A DNA stretch of 64,000 bases from Verrucomicrobiaceae bacterium (GTDB lineage Bacteria > Verrucomicrobiota > Verrucomicrobiia > Verrucomicrobiales > Verrucomicrobiaceae): the NCBI GenBank assembly GCA_016713035.1, contig JADJPW010000001.1, positions 372,001 to 436,000 on the forward strand. The letters are read 5' to 3'. The notes beneath the pieces were generated by a model, which was not told the DNA's origin, did not search any database, and was given only the letters and a program-made list of their open reading frames with translations. Position numbers and translations under genes: made by a program. Shown here in pieces: positions 25,844-32,994 of the stretch (position 1 is the first letter of the stretch; every line of letters starts with the position of its first letter).

Positions 25844-27238
25844 ATGCACGCACCCATTCCTTCTCCATGCCGCCCACAGGAGCATCTGAGCCGCCGTGGA
25901 ATGCTGCGCGGTGGGGTGGGCGCGGCGGGCATGTCCTGGCTCACGCCGCTAGCGGATGCCCTCGCTGTGCAGGCAGAGAAAAAGCCCGCGAAGTCGCTCA
26001 TCCTGCTCTGGCTGGGTGGTGGGGCCAGTCAGCATGATACCTTTGACCCACATCCGACGACAAAGATCGGCGGTGGGGTGAAAGCCGTCGATACAGCGAT
26101 CCCTGGAGTGAGCTTTGCTGCCGGATTGGAGCAAACAGCGAGCGTCATGGGCGATGTGACGCTGATCCGCAGCATGGTCAGTCGCGAGGGCGACCACGAG
26201 CGTGCTTTCTACAATGTCAAAACCGGCTACCGCCCAGATCCCACACTCATTCACCCCAGCATCGGCGCTGTGCTCTGCCATGAAATGCCAGAGGCACGAA
26301 TCGAGATCCCCACCCATGTCTCCATCCTGCCGAATCAGTGGCCAGCGCGGGGCGGCTACTTCGGGGCACAGTTTGATGCCTTCCAGGTCTATGACCCGAA
26401 AGGCAGCATCCCAGATGTGAAGGCCCGCGTGACTGATGAGCGCATGCAGCAGCGCATGGCGGGCCTTAGAGTGGTGGAGCAGGCTTTTTCCACCGGTCGC
26501 ATGGAAAACCTGGATCAGCAAAAAACACTGCATCAGCTCTCCATCGAGCGTGCACGGAAAATGATGACCACGGAGCAACTAAAGGCCTTCGATGTGAGCC
26601 AAGCTGCCGCCAGCGAGCGAGCAGCCTATGGTGACACTGCTTTTGGCCGCGGATGTCTCGCTGCGCTGCGCCTGATCCAAACCGGCGTGCGTTGTGTGGA
26701 GGTCACGCTCAATGGCTGGGACACCCACGCGAACAATCTCGAAGGCCAGGCCACCCAGGTCAAAATTCTCGATGCAGCCTATGCATCCCTAATTCGCGAT
26801 TTGAAGCGCCAAGGGCTGCTCCAGAGCACCCTGGTCATCTGCGGCGGCGAATTCGGCCGCACACCGCGCATCAACAACCTCGGCGGGCGTGATCACTGGC
26901 CGCACGCCTTCAGCATGCTCGTCGCAGGCGGTGGATTCGCCGCTGGACGCGTCATCGGTGCCACCGATCCGCAGGGCGAGAAAAAAGAGCCCGAAAAGCC
27001 CATCTTCATCGAGGACCTGCACGCCACCGCACTCGATTTATTGGGGATCGATTACCTGAAGGAAATCATGACGCCCGTGGGCCGCCCCATGGCCCTGAGC
27101 AAAGGAGATGTCGTGGAAGAGCCCAGGCCTGAGCGAGCGGCTAGGGCACAAGGCCTACGTACGAAATGGCGAAGTGAACCTGGAGCCTATCAAACAGAAG
27201 ACAGGATTTACAAGATTACAGGATTATGCAGGATTTAA
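25844..27238 (+). CDS. DUF1501 protein with repeat-derived C-terminus
   Basis: A 464-residue DUF1501 protein. From ATG 25844 it has a Tat-like signal (LSRRGMLRGGVGAAGM). The core reads LILLWLGGGASQHDTFDPHP, LIRSMVSREGDHERAFY, GWDTHANN, STLVICGGEFGRTPRIN and EDLHATALDLLGIDYL. The tail after GRPMALSKGDVVEE (from about base 27120) is unlike the family, and its last residues (TEDRIYKITGLCRI) are translated from the interspersed repeat at 27201. A single-base change near 27120 would give a natural stop at 27130-27132, so another indel is possible here. It follows a PSD1 gene, as at 13235-16657. Confidence 0.85.
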   Translation: MHAPIPSPCRPQEHLSRRGMLRGGVGAAGMSWLTPLADALAVQAEKKPAKSLILLWLGGGASQHDTFDPHPTTKIGGGVKAVDTAIPGVSFAAGLEQTASVMGDVTLIRSMVSREGDHERAFYNVKTGYRPDPTLIHPSIGAVLCHEMPEARIEIPTHVSILPNQWPARGGYFGAQFDAFQVYDPKGSIPDVKARVTDERMQQRMAGLRVVEQAFSTGRMENLDQQKTLHQLSIERARKMMTTEQLKAFDVSQAAASERAAYGDTAFGRGCLAALRLIQTGVRCVEVTLNGWDTHANNLEGQATQVKILDAAYASLIRDLKRQGLLQSTLVICGGEFGRTPRINNLGGRDHWPHAFSMLVAGGGFAAGRVIGATDPQGEKKEPEKPIFIEDLHATALDLLGIDYLKEIMTPVGRPMALSKGDVVEEPRPERAARAQGLRTKWRSEPGAYQTEDRIYKITGLCRI

Positions 27239-27356
27239 CCTGGGTAACTCGGTGTGGATGCCACTCCTTCAAAGCTCAGCCCTTTCAAATGCTAAGTCGC
27301 CATCAAGTTACAGGCCGTTAATCCTGCATAATCTTGAAAATCTTGTTAATCCTGTC
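27201..27356. repeat. long imperfect inverted repeat of the ACAGGATT/AATCCTGT type
   Basis: The left arm at 27201-27236 (ACAGGATTTACAAGATTACA...) and right arm at 27320-27356 (...AAAATCTTGTTAATCCTGT) are imperfect inverted copies about 84 bases apart. The left arm lies in the DUF1501 gene and supplies its stop codon. The gap 27239-27501 holds the right arm and otherwise no gene. Confidence 0.8.
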
Positions 27357-27501
27357 CTCATTTTCGCTTCATACGATTGACGTCATTTTGGTGTGTATGC
27401 CCTGATGGTGCCCAGCCATTCCTGATTTCCCCTCTTGCCCCCCAAAGGTCTCCGCTCTAACAAACGGAGTCCATTTTAACCCTAACCAACCCCATCCTCC
27501 T

Positions 27502-28116
27502 ATGGCCCACACACTCGCCCCCCTGCCCTATCCATCCAATGCGCTGGAGCCGCATATCGACCAGCAAACCATGGAGATTCACCATGGCCGTCATCACAAC
27601 GCCTATGTGACCAATCTGAACAATGCCCTCGCAGGCAATGCCGAGCTCGAAGGCAAATCCATCGAAGACCTCTGCAAAAACATCAACAGCGTGCCCGAAG
27701 CCATCCGTGCTGCCGTGCGCAACAATGGCGGCGGTCACTTCAACCACACCCTGTTCTGGAACATCATGGGCCCGAATGCTGGCGGAGCCCCCACGGGTGC
27801 CCTCGCAGACGCGATCAATGCCGCTTTTGGCAGCTTTGATGCCTTCAAAGAAGCCTTCGCCAAAGCCGGTGCCACACGCTTCGGCTCCGGCTGGGCCTGG
27901 CTCGTCGTGAAGGACGGCAAAGTCGCCGTCACCTCCACTCCGAATCAGGACAATCCGCTCATGGATGCCAGTGGCACCCCCATCCTGGGCTGCGATGTCT
28001 GGGAGCATGCCTACTACCTCAAGTATCAGAACAAGCGCCCCGATTACATCGCCGCGTGGTGGAATACCGTGAACTGGAGCGCCGTCGCGGCGAACTACCA
28101 GGCCGCTCTCGGCTGA
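27502..28116 (+). CDS. sodA: superoxide dismutase, Mn-type
   Basis: A 204-residue Fe/Mn superoxide dismutase converting superoxide to hydrogen peroxide and oxygen. The four metal ligands are visible: His27 (MEIHHGRHH), His82 (GGHFNHTLFW), Asp165 and His169 (CDVWEHAYYLKYQNKR). Metal preference is suggested as manganese by the glycine before GHFNH (position 77 region, where Fe enzymes have Gln) and by Gln149 in TPNQDNPL. No signal peptide is present, so it is cytoplasmic. The gene stands alone, with an inverted repeat upstream and a rho-independent terminator just downstream. Confidence 0.96.
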   Translation: MAHTLAPLPYPSNALEPHIDQQTMEIHHGRHHNAYVTNLNNALAGNAELEGKSIEDLCKNINSVPEAIRAAVRNNGGGHFNHTLFWNIMGPNAGGAPTGALADAINAAFGSFDAFKEAFAKAGATRFGSGWAWLVVKDGKVAVTSTPNQDNPLMDASGTPILGCDVWEHAYYLKYQNKRPDYIAAWWNTVNWSAVAANYQAALG

Positions 28117-28148
28117 TTCCGCTATTTTGACGCCCTATCGTCCCCTCC

Positions 28149-28190
28149 AAAGCGCGGAACGGCCCTCCCCGTCCCGCGCTTTGTTTTTTT
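28149..28190 (+). terminator. rho-independent terminator after the sod gene
   Basis: AAAGCGCGG (28149-28157) pairs with CCGCGCTTT (28174-28182) and is followed by a run of T. It lies 32 bases after the sod stop. Confidence 0.85.
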
Positions 28191-28205
28191 CGCCCCACCA
28201 GCCCC

Positions 28206-28523
28206 GTGTCCCTCGTCCTCCATCGCCTCCGTGCCGGCCTGATCTACTCGCAGGCCTTCGCTGACTTTTTAGAACAAAAGTATGCCGAGGAGCACCGCGA
28301 GCATCCGGGCGAATTACCACACCTGGACTATGTGCGCTGTGCACAGGGCGAGCTCGCGGGGCAGTCCTGGCTGCAAATCGAATGGGTCAGCGGCCTCCAG
28401 GCCCCGACTGCGGACCGCCACACCATCGGCAGCGTGGAGGTCTTCATCCACCGCCAGGCCATGCGCGGGCTGAAAAACCAAATGCTCCACTTTGACGGCC
28501 AAAAGGTCATAGTGAAGAGCTAA
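28206..28523 (+). CDS. hypothetical protein (105 aa)
   Basis: A 105-residue soluble protein starting with GTG at 28206 (MSLVLHRLRAGLIYSQAF). It is acidic-helical at the N-terminus (FADFLEQKYAEEHREH) and strand-rich at the C-terminus (GSVEVFIHRQAMRGLKNQMLHFDGQKVIV). I do not recognise a family. It sits 25 bases before thiL on the same strand, after the sod terminator, so co-transcription with thiL is likely. Confidence 0.6.
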   Translation: MSLVLHRLRAGLIYSQAFADFLEQKYAEEHREHPGELPHLDYVRCAQGELAGQSWLQIEWVSGLQAPTADRHTIGSVEVFIHRQAMRGLKNQMLHFDGQKVIVKS

Positions 28524-28548
28524 CCCCTCCTTTTTTCATCATCATCGC

Positions 28549-29451
28549 ATGCCCACATTAGCCGACATCGGAGAAGACAAGCTCATCCGCCGCCTCATGC
28601 GCGGAGTGAAGCTCGACCGCGATGTCATCGCGGGTGCGGGGGATGACTGCGCCGTCGTCCGCAGCACGAAAAACGAGCACACCCTGCTCAAAACCGATGC
28701 GCTGGTGCAGGACGTGCATTTCACCCTAGAGACACCGCCGCGCCTCATCGGGCGGAAGGCCATCGCACGCGTCGTCAGTGACTTCGCCGCGATGGGAGGC
28801 ACGCCACGGCATGCCATGATCACGCTCGTCGCCCCACCCAGCATGGAGGTGGAGTTCCTCGCCGATGTGTATCGCGGCATGAAAACCATCTCGAAGCAAT
28901 TCGGCATCAATCTCGTCGGCGGAGAGACCTCACGCGGCCTGGTGCTCATGCTGAGCATCTCCATGACCGGGACCGTGCCATCACGGCACTGGCTCTCACG
29001 CAGCGAGGGAAAGGCCGGAGACGTCCTGCTCGTCACCGGCCAACTCGGCGGCTCCATCAAAGGCAAGCACCTCAAATTTGAGCCCCGACTCACGGAGGGC
29101 CGCTGGCTCTCTGAAAATGCCCATCCACATGCCATGATGGACATCAGCGACGGACTCGCCAAAGACCTGCCACGGCTCGCACTGGCCAGCGGCACGCATT
29201 ATCAGGTCAATGTAGCCTCCCTACCCTGCACACCTGGATGTACCTTTGATCAGGCCTGGGGAGATGGAGAGGACTACGAGCTGCTGCTCGCCGTCAATCC
29301 ACGCTCCCTCAAATCCCTGCTGCCAAAATGGCGGGCCGCCTTCCCCAAGCTGCCACTCACCGTCATCGGCAAGCTCGTCCCTCCCGGCGAAGGCAGACCG
29401 CCCGACTTTGAGAGCAATGGCTGGGATCACTTCGCCCTCAGTGGAGAGTAA
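28549..29451 (+). CDS. thiL: thiamine-monophosphate kinase
   Basis: Phosphorylates thiamine monophosphate to thiamine diphosphate with ATP, the last step of cofactor synthesis. The 300-residue length is slightly short of the usual 310-330. Family marks are the N-terminal DIGEDKLIRRL, the metal/nucleotide segment AGAGDDCAVV, LLKTDALVQDVHFTL, ARVVSDFAAMGGTPRHAM, NLVGGETSRG, the domain-linking TGQLGGSIKGKHL, and MMDISDGLAKDLPRL with GDGEDYELL. The ATG at 28549 is the natural start. The gene at 29464 is convergent. Confidence 0.96.
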   Translation: MPTLADIGEDKLIRRLMRGVKLDRDVIAGAGDDCAVVRSTKNEHTLLKTDALVQDVHFTLETPPRLIGRKAIARVVSDFAAMGGTPRHAMITLVAPPSMEVEFLADVYRGMKTISKQFGINLVGGETSRGLVLMLSISMTGTVPSRHWLSRSEGKAGDVLLVTGQLGGSIKGKHLKFEPRLTEGRWLSENAHPHAMMDISDGLAKDLPRLALASGTHYQVNVASLPCTPGCTFDQAWGDGEDYELLLAVNPRSLKSLLPKWRAAFPKLPLTVIGKLVPPGEGRPPDFESNGWDHFALSGE

Positions 29452-29463
29452 TCCGCACACGCC

Positions 29464-30138
29464 TCACAGATCGTCATCATTCACATCCTCAAAGGCGAGA
29501 CGCTTCCGCAGTGCTCGGCCATGGCGCAGAGCACGCGCATCCTCCACATGCTCCATCAGGAGGCGGCTACTCTGCACAATCTCCGGCGGCAGCGGAGCCA
29601 GCAGCGCATCAATGATCGTCGGCATGTCCTGCGCATCACGCATGATATTGCCGTAATGCAGATCGCTCACGATCCACGCAGACTCATGCTCCCAGAGGAT
29701 CCAAGTCGGCCTTTTGAAGCGTGCTTTGCACGGGATCGCCCGCAGCGTCGTCACCGCCGCCTCACGGTCCTTTTCAAAAGTGCGGTAAGGAGCCGCCAGC
29801 GGCTGCTTCACCACCAAATAGTCACCCATTTGATCCAGACCCACGATCTCCGTCGGGCAGGCACCCGCATCATGCAGCACCATGAGCTTCTCCATCGTCT
29901 GGAGCAGTGTCGCGTCCTGCGTGTGCATGTCATAGCCGCCGCCTTCATCCGCAGGCTCGATCTCAAAGGTCTTCCCCAGCCCACCACTGCGGTGGAGCGG
30001 AAAGAGCTTATAGACCACCTGCCACTGATCATCTGCAAAGGGGCTAGCCTCCGCACCCGGCTTCAGCGGACGCAGGGTCCGCGTCGTGAGCATGCCATCC
30101 GCATCATGCGCGATGCCTAGTACTCGGATGTCGATCAA
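29464..30138 (-). CDS. kinase-fold protein resembling kinases of polyvalent proteins
   Basis: About 224 residues if translation starts at the TTG at 30138, which overlaps the upstream stop as TTGA; I find no ATG or GTG between 30138 and about 30260 in this frame. The visible features are those of a protein-kinase/aminoglycoside-kinase fold: a strand with lysine (WQVVYKLFPLH), a helix (ATLLQTMEKLMVLHDAGA), a hinge-like GDYLVVKQPLA, and a catalytic-loop-like SDLHYGNIMRD followed by PTIIDALLAPLP, where Asp and Asn would bind metal. Such kinases are known in phage and mobile-element polyvalent proteins. Family assignment is by motif only. It is paired with a small basic protein upstream. Confidence 0.55.
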   Translation of the reverse strand: MIDIRVLGIAHDADGMLTTRTLRPLKPGAEASPFADDQWQVVYKLFPLHRSGGLGKTFEIEPADEGGGYDMHTQDATLLQTMEKLMVLHDAGACPTEIVGLDQMGDYLVVKQPLAAPYRTFEKDREAAVTTLRAIPCKARFKRPTWILWEHESAWIVSDLHYGNIMRDAQDMPTIIDALLAPLPPEIVQSSRLLMEHVEDARALRHGRALRKRLAFEDVNDDDL

Positions 30139-30365
30139 TGGGACGCCCCACCGCCTTGCTCGTGCTTCAACAAGGTCTGCCCAAGCATCAGGCGTAAGCG
30201 ATTGCCGCGATGGAGAGTCGCGAGTTGCTTCCGTGATGCCTTTCGCTCGTCGTCGGTTAAGGGCAGAGCAAGCTGATCGCTCGGTGCCCCCGAAGACCGC
30301 GCCTGGGAGCGCGGTTTCGCGCCCGGTGCGGAAGTCGAAGCAGGTTTGTTCTGGGAGGAAGCCAT
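30135..30365 (-). CDS. small basic protein upstream of the kinase-fold gene
   Basis: A 76-residue protein (MASSQNKPASTSAPG) with a Pro/Ser/Ala-rich disordered start and a basic helical end (DDERKASRKQLATLHRGNRLRLML). Its stop overlaps the TTG start of the kinase-fold gene, suggesting translational coupling. I do not recognise a family. An antitoxin-like or adaptor role is only a guess from size and coupling. Confidence 0.5.
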   Translation of the reverse strand: MASSQNKPASTSAPGAKPRSQARSSGAPSDQLALPLTDDERKASRKQLATLHRGNRLRLMLGQTLLKHEQGGGASH

Positions 30366-30458
30366 TCACAGGAAGGGTGACGATGATGACAGACCCGTCA
30401 AGAAGGTGAAAAACACACTTTGTCGAACGCAGAATCACAAAAGTGCCCACTCTCCGCT

Positions 30459-31100
30459 CTAATTCGGCACCGCCACTGGCTCCCCGAGAAATCGCGGCTG
30501 CGTCCCAAGCACATGCACATCGAGCAGAGCCTTCACGCAGGCGAATTTCTCCCGCAGCCGAGTTTTCAGCGTCAGATGCGCCGGTGGTTCTGCCGCATCC
30601 AGCCCCCAGGCCTCCATCCCACACGCACGAGCCAGATACACCGCCCGCAGATGATGAAACCGCTGCGAAACGAAAATCACCCGCCTCTGCCCAAAAACCA
30701 ACTTCGCCCGCAGCACCGAGTCCAGCGTGCGAAACCCTGCGTAGTCACACACCACACGCTCCGCCGGTACACCCAGCGCCACGAGCCGTTCCTTCATCAC
30801 CGTCGGCTCATCATACTCCCGCGTGCCGTGATCCCCGCTAGCGATCACCGCCCGGACTTTCCCCGCATGAAACAGCGCCGCCGCAGACTCTAAGCGCGGC
30901 TGGAAATACGGATTCGCCCATTTCCCCTGCAAAACCGGCGTCGTGCCCAAAACCACCGCCACCGGCCCACTCGGCAGCGCATTGGCCTCCGCAGCCGCAT
31001 AGCGCTCCGCGCAGTGAGCGATCCACGCCTCGCTGCCAAAGAGCACCGACACAAAAACCAGCCCCAAAACGAGAATCGCGATCCAAAAACGTCTTTTCAT
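30459..31100 (-). CDS. SanA/YdcF-family (DUF218) membrane-anchored protein
   Basis: A 213-residue protein from ATG 31100 (MKRRFWIAILVLGLVFVSVL) with one N-terminal transmembrane anchor and a periplasmic DUF218 domain: VAVVLGTTPVLQGKWANPYF, AVIASGDHGTREYDEPTVMKE, RVVCDYAGFRTLDSVLRAKLVFG, VIFVSQRFHHLRAVYLARACG. The pattern is that of SanA, which affects vancomycin exclusion and envelope integrity in E. coli. The biochemical activity of the family is unsettled. The ORF extends to 31139 without adding conserved sequence. Confidence 0.88.
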   Translation of the reverse strand: MKRRFWIAILVLGLVFVSVLFGSEAWIAHCAERYAAAEANALPSGPVAVVLGTTPVLQGKWANPYFQPRLESAAALFHAGKVRAVIASGDHGTREYDEPTVMKERLVALGVPAERVVCDYAGFRTLDSVLRAKLVFGQRRVIFVSQRFHHLRAVYLARACGMEAWGLDAAEPPAHLTLKTRLREKFACVKALLDVHVLGTQPRFLGEPVAVPN

Positions 31101-31151
31101 GCAGACAACCTCTGCGCCCCTCAGCATGTGAACAAGCACTTCACGCCGATT

Positions 31152-31862
31152 TCATGCCCTTCGGCTCATGTAGTCCAATCGGACCTCACGCGGCAGTTTT
31201 TCAATCGCATAGCGCAACATCGTGCGTGGCATCCGCACAGCGTATTGTTCCAAAAAGGCCTTTAGCGCCTTCACATCGCGCTTCCCTACCTCACGCAGCA
31301 TCCAGCCGCAGGCCTTGTGCATCAGATCATGCTCATGGTTCAAAAAATCCGCACACAGCCGCAGCGTATCCCTGAAATCATTCGAACGAATGAAAGCCTG
31401 CGTAGCCAGCACGGCAATCCGCTGCTCCCACAGATTGTCAGAGCCTGCCAAACGGCCAAGCACCGCACGATCCCGCTCCAGCAGCCAGGCCCCGAGAAGA
31501 TGCGGAGCACTGCTATCCACCAAATCCCAGTTATTGACCCACTCGGTATTCGCCAAATAAAGCGTGACGATTTGCCGCTGAATCTCCGGCTCCTTTTTGG
31601 CACGCTGAAAGCGCCGCACAAGAATCAACAAAGCCAACAGCCTCTCCTCATGCCATTTGGACCGCAAAAGCTCCAAAACTCCTCCTTCATCCATTTCATC
31701 GGTGCGCGGCAACATGGCGCGGATTTGCGGAACCTTCAGCCCCATGAACAAATCCCCTTCTCCATACTCCCCTGGCCCCGTTTTGAAAAACCGCTGCGAC
31801 ACCTCCGCATGCGCAGGTGTGGCCTGCGAGCGAAGTTCCTTCCTGAGTTGGCTCAATGTCAT
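31152..31862 (-). CDS. DNA alkylation repair protein (AlkD-like HEAT repeats)
   Basis: A 236-residue all-helical protein of the DNA_alkylation family; AlkD-type enzymes excise bulky or cationic alkylated bases with HEAT-like repeats. Characteristic stretches are FMGLKVPQIRAML, VLELLRSKWHEERLLALLILVRRF, TEWVNNWDLVDSSAPHLLGAWL (the NWDLVD Asp is the usual catalytic residue) and the C-terminal MLREVGKRDVKALKAFLEQYAVRM followed by RTMLRYAIEKLP. The start is ATG 31862. It lies 51 bases upstream of the SanA-like gene on the same strand. Confidence 0.92.
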   Translation of the reverse strand: MTLSQLRKELRSQATPAHAEVSQRFFKTGPGEYGEGDLFMGLKVPQIRAMLPRTDEMDEGGVLELLRSKWHEERLLALLILVRRFQRAKKEPEIQRQIVTLYLANTEWVNNWDLVDSSAPHLLGAWLLERDRAVLGRLAGSDNLWEQRIAVLATQAFIRSNDFRDTLRLCADFLNHEHDLMHKACGWMLREVGKRDVKALKAFLEQYAVRMPRTMLRYAIEKLPREVRLDYMSRRA

Positions 31863-31922
31863 AAAAATGGACTACTCACTCCCCAAGAAGGCCGTTTCAA
31901 GCCCGTGAAGCGTGAAACTGCT

Positions 31923-32378
31923 ATGAAACGCCCTCTCCACACTCTCCAGGTCGAAAACGCGGTTCAGCCCGGTTTTCAGATCGCCCCGATGATTGATGTC
32001 GTCTTCGTCATCATGCTCTTTTTCATGGTCATGGCCGCCAGTGTGCGAAAAGAGGGCGAGCTCGGGCTACACCTGCCACGGGGACTCCATTTATGGGAAT
32101 CAGGCCCGCTAGCCGATGTGGAAATCACACTCGGCATCCAAGCCGACCACAACGTGACGATGAATGAAGAAGTATTCGACTCCCCAGGCCAGCAGCAGCT
32201 TCCACAGCTCACACGCACCCTGCGCCGACTCGCTGCATCCTCGCACGCCACAGGCTCCAAAGTGCTCGCCACCATCGAAGCAGAGCCTCAAGCAGACTAC
32301 CAGCGCATCATCGACGTCCTCGCCGCGCTCCATGTTGCTGGCATCGGGCATGTCACCTTCCAAGTGAACGCCGAGTAG
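31923..32378 (+). CDS. ExbD/TolR-family biopolymer transport protein
   Basis: A 151-residue ExbD/TolR protein. The N-terminal cytoplasmic tail leads into a single transmembrane helix with the essential Asp in APMIDVVFVIMLFFMVM, followed by a periplasmic domain with the usual ADVEITLGIQADHNVTMNEE strand and the QADYQRIIDVLAALHVAGI helix. ExbD works with the ExbB/TolQ proton channel, but no exbB, tolQ or tonB gene is nearby, so its partner must be elsewhere. The start is ATG 31923. It is divergent from the AlkD-like gene. The gap 32379-32570 contains only a small ACTCGC/GCGAGT hairpin. Confidence 0.9.
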   Translation: MKRPLHTLQVENAVQPGFQIAPMIDVVFVIMLFFMVMAASVRKEGELGLHLPRGLHLWESGPLADVEITLGIQADHNVTMNEEVFDSPGQQQLPQLTRTLRRLAASSHATGSKVLATIEAEPQADYQRIIDVLAALHVAGIGHVTFQVNAE

Positions 32379-32570
32379 CCCAACAACGGCATGCTACTTT
32401 CACCTGATACTCCATCCAGGGTTGGGATTACCCGCAGGAAAAGCCCATCATGCGACCCAAACCGCCCAATGGTATTCATTCTCGATTGATGACTCGCGAA
32501 GCGAGTGCACCAAGTCACCCAGCGATAACGTCCCCATTTCTGGATGGGCCGTGAACGGGTGCTTGATAGC

Positions 32571-32921
32571 CTACTTGAATGTCCGGTTCACGATCTGGTT
32601 CTTTTCGTCGAGCAGGAGGCGCTTGGGGACGATGGGGTGCTCGCTCTGGGCCCAGGCCATGATGGTGACGCGGTGGCCGGTGTTGATTAAGTGAGCAGCG
32701 GCGCCGTTGACCACGATTTTCCCGGAGCCACGCGGGCCCGTGATGACGTAGGTCTCTAGCCGGGCACCACTGGTGATGGAGGTGACGAGGACTCTTTCGC
32801 CCTCCCATAGGTCCACGTCTTCCATGAGATCGAGCGGAATGGTGATGCTTCCCTCGTATTCGGTGTTGGCGTCGGTGACGCGGGCGCGGTGGATTTTGGA
32901 TTTGAGCAGGTGTCTGAGCAC
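32571..32921 (-). CDS. panD: aspartate 1-decarboxylase precursor
   Basis: Decarboxylates L-aspartate to beta-alanine for pantothenate synthesis; the proenzyme cleaves itself between Gly24 and Ser25 to make the pyruvoyl group. With the GTG start at 32921 the protein is 116 residues, and VLRHLLKSKIHRARV aligns with the family N-terminus, with Lys9 and EYEGSITI (Ser25) correctly placed. The ORF could start at ATG 32963, but those 14 residues come from the GTTTCAAG repeat and are unlike the family. The remaining body (GERVLVTSITSGARLETYVI, GAAAHLINTGHRVTIMAWAQ) is normal. It is divergent from mnmE. Confidence 0.95.
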   Translation of the reverse strand: MLRHLLKSKIHRARVTDANTEYEGSITIPLDLMEDVDLWEGERVLVTSITSGARLETYVITGPRGSGKIVVNGAAAHLINTGHRVTIMAWAQSEHPIVPKRLLLDEKNQIVNRTFK

Positions 32922-32948
32922 CCGGCAGACATGCGGGCAGGTGCGGGT

Positions 32949-32976
32949 AGTTTCAAGTTTCAAGTTTCAGGTTTCC
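32949..32976. repeat. AGTTTCA tandem repeat
   Basis: AGTTTCA occurs three times in tandem, then GGTTTCC, between panD and mnmE. It is the reverse complement type of the GAAACTT repeat at 9957-9971. Confidence 0.6.
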
Positions 32977-32994
32977 ACATCCTCCGCTACACGA

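Noticed and set aside
30366..30624. Extended N-terminus of the kinase-fold ORF back to 30624
   Set aside because: Composition is unlike the kinase domain, and a better small ORF with its own start occupies the region.
32505..32525. ACTCGC/GCGAGT hairpin as a panD or exbD terminator
   Set aside because: The stem is only six bases with no T run on either strand.
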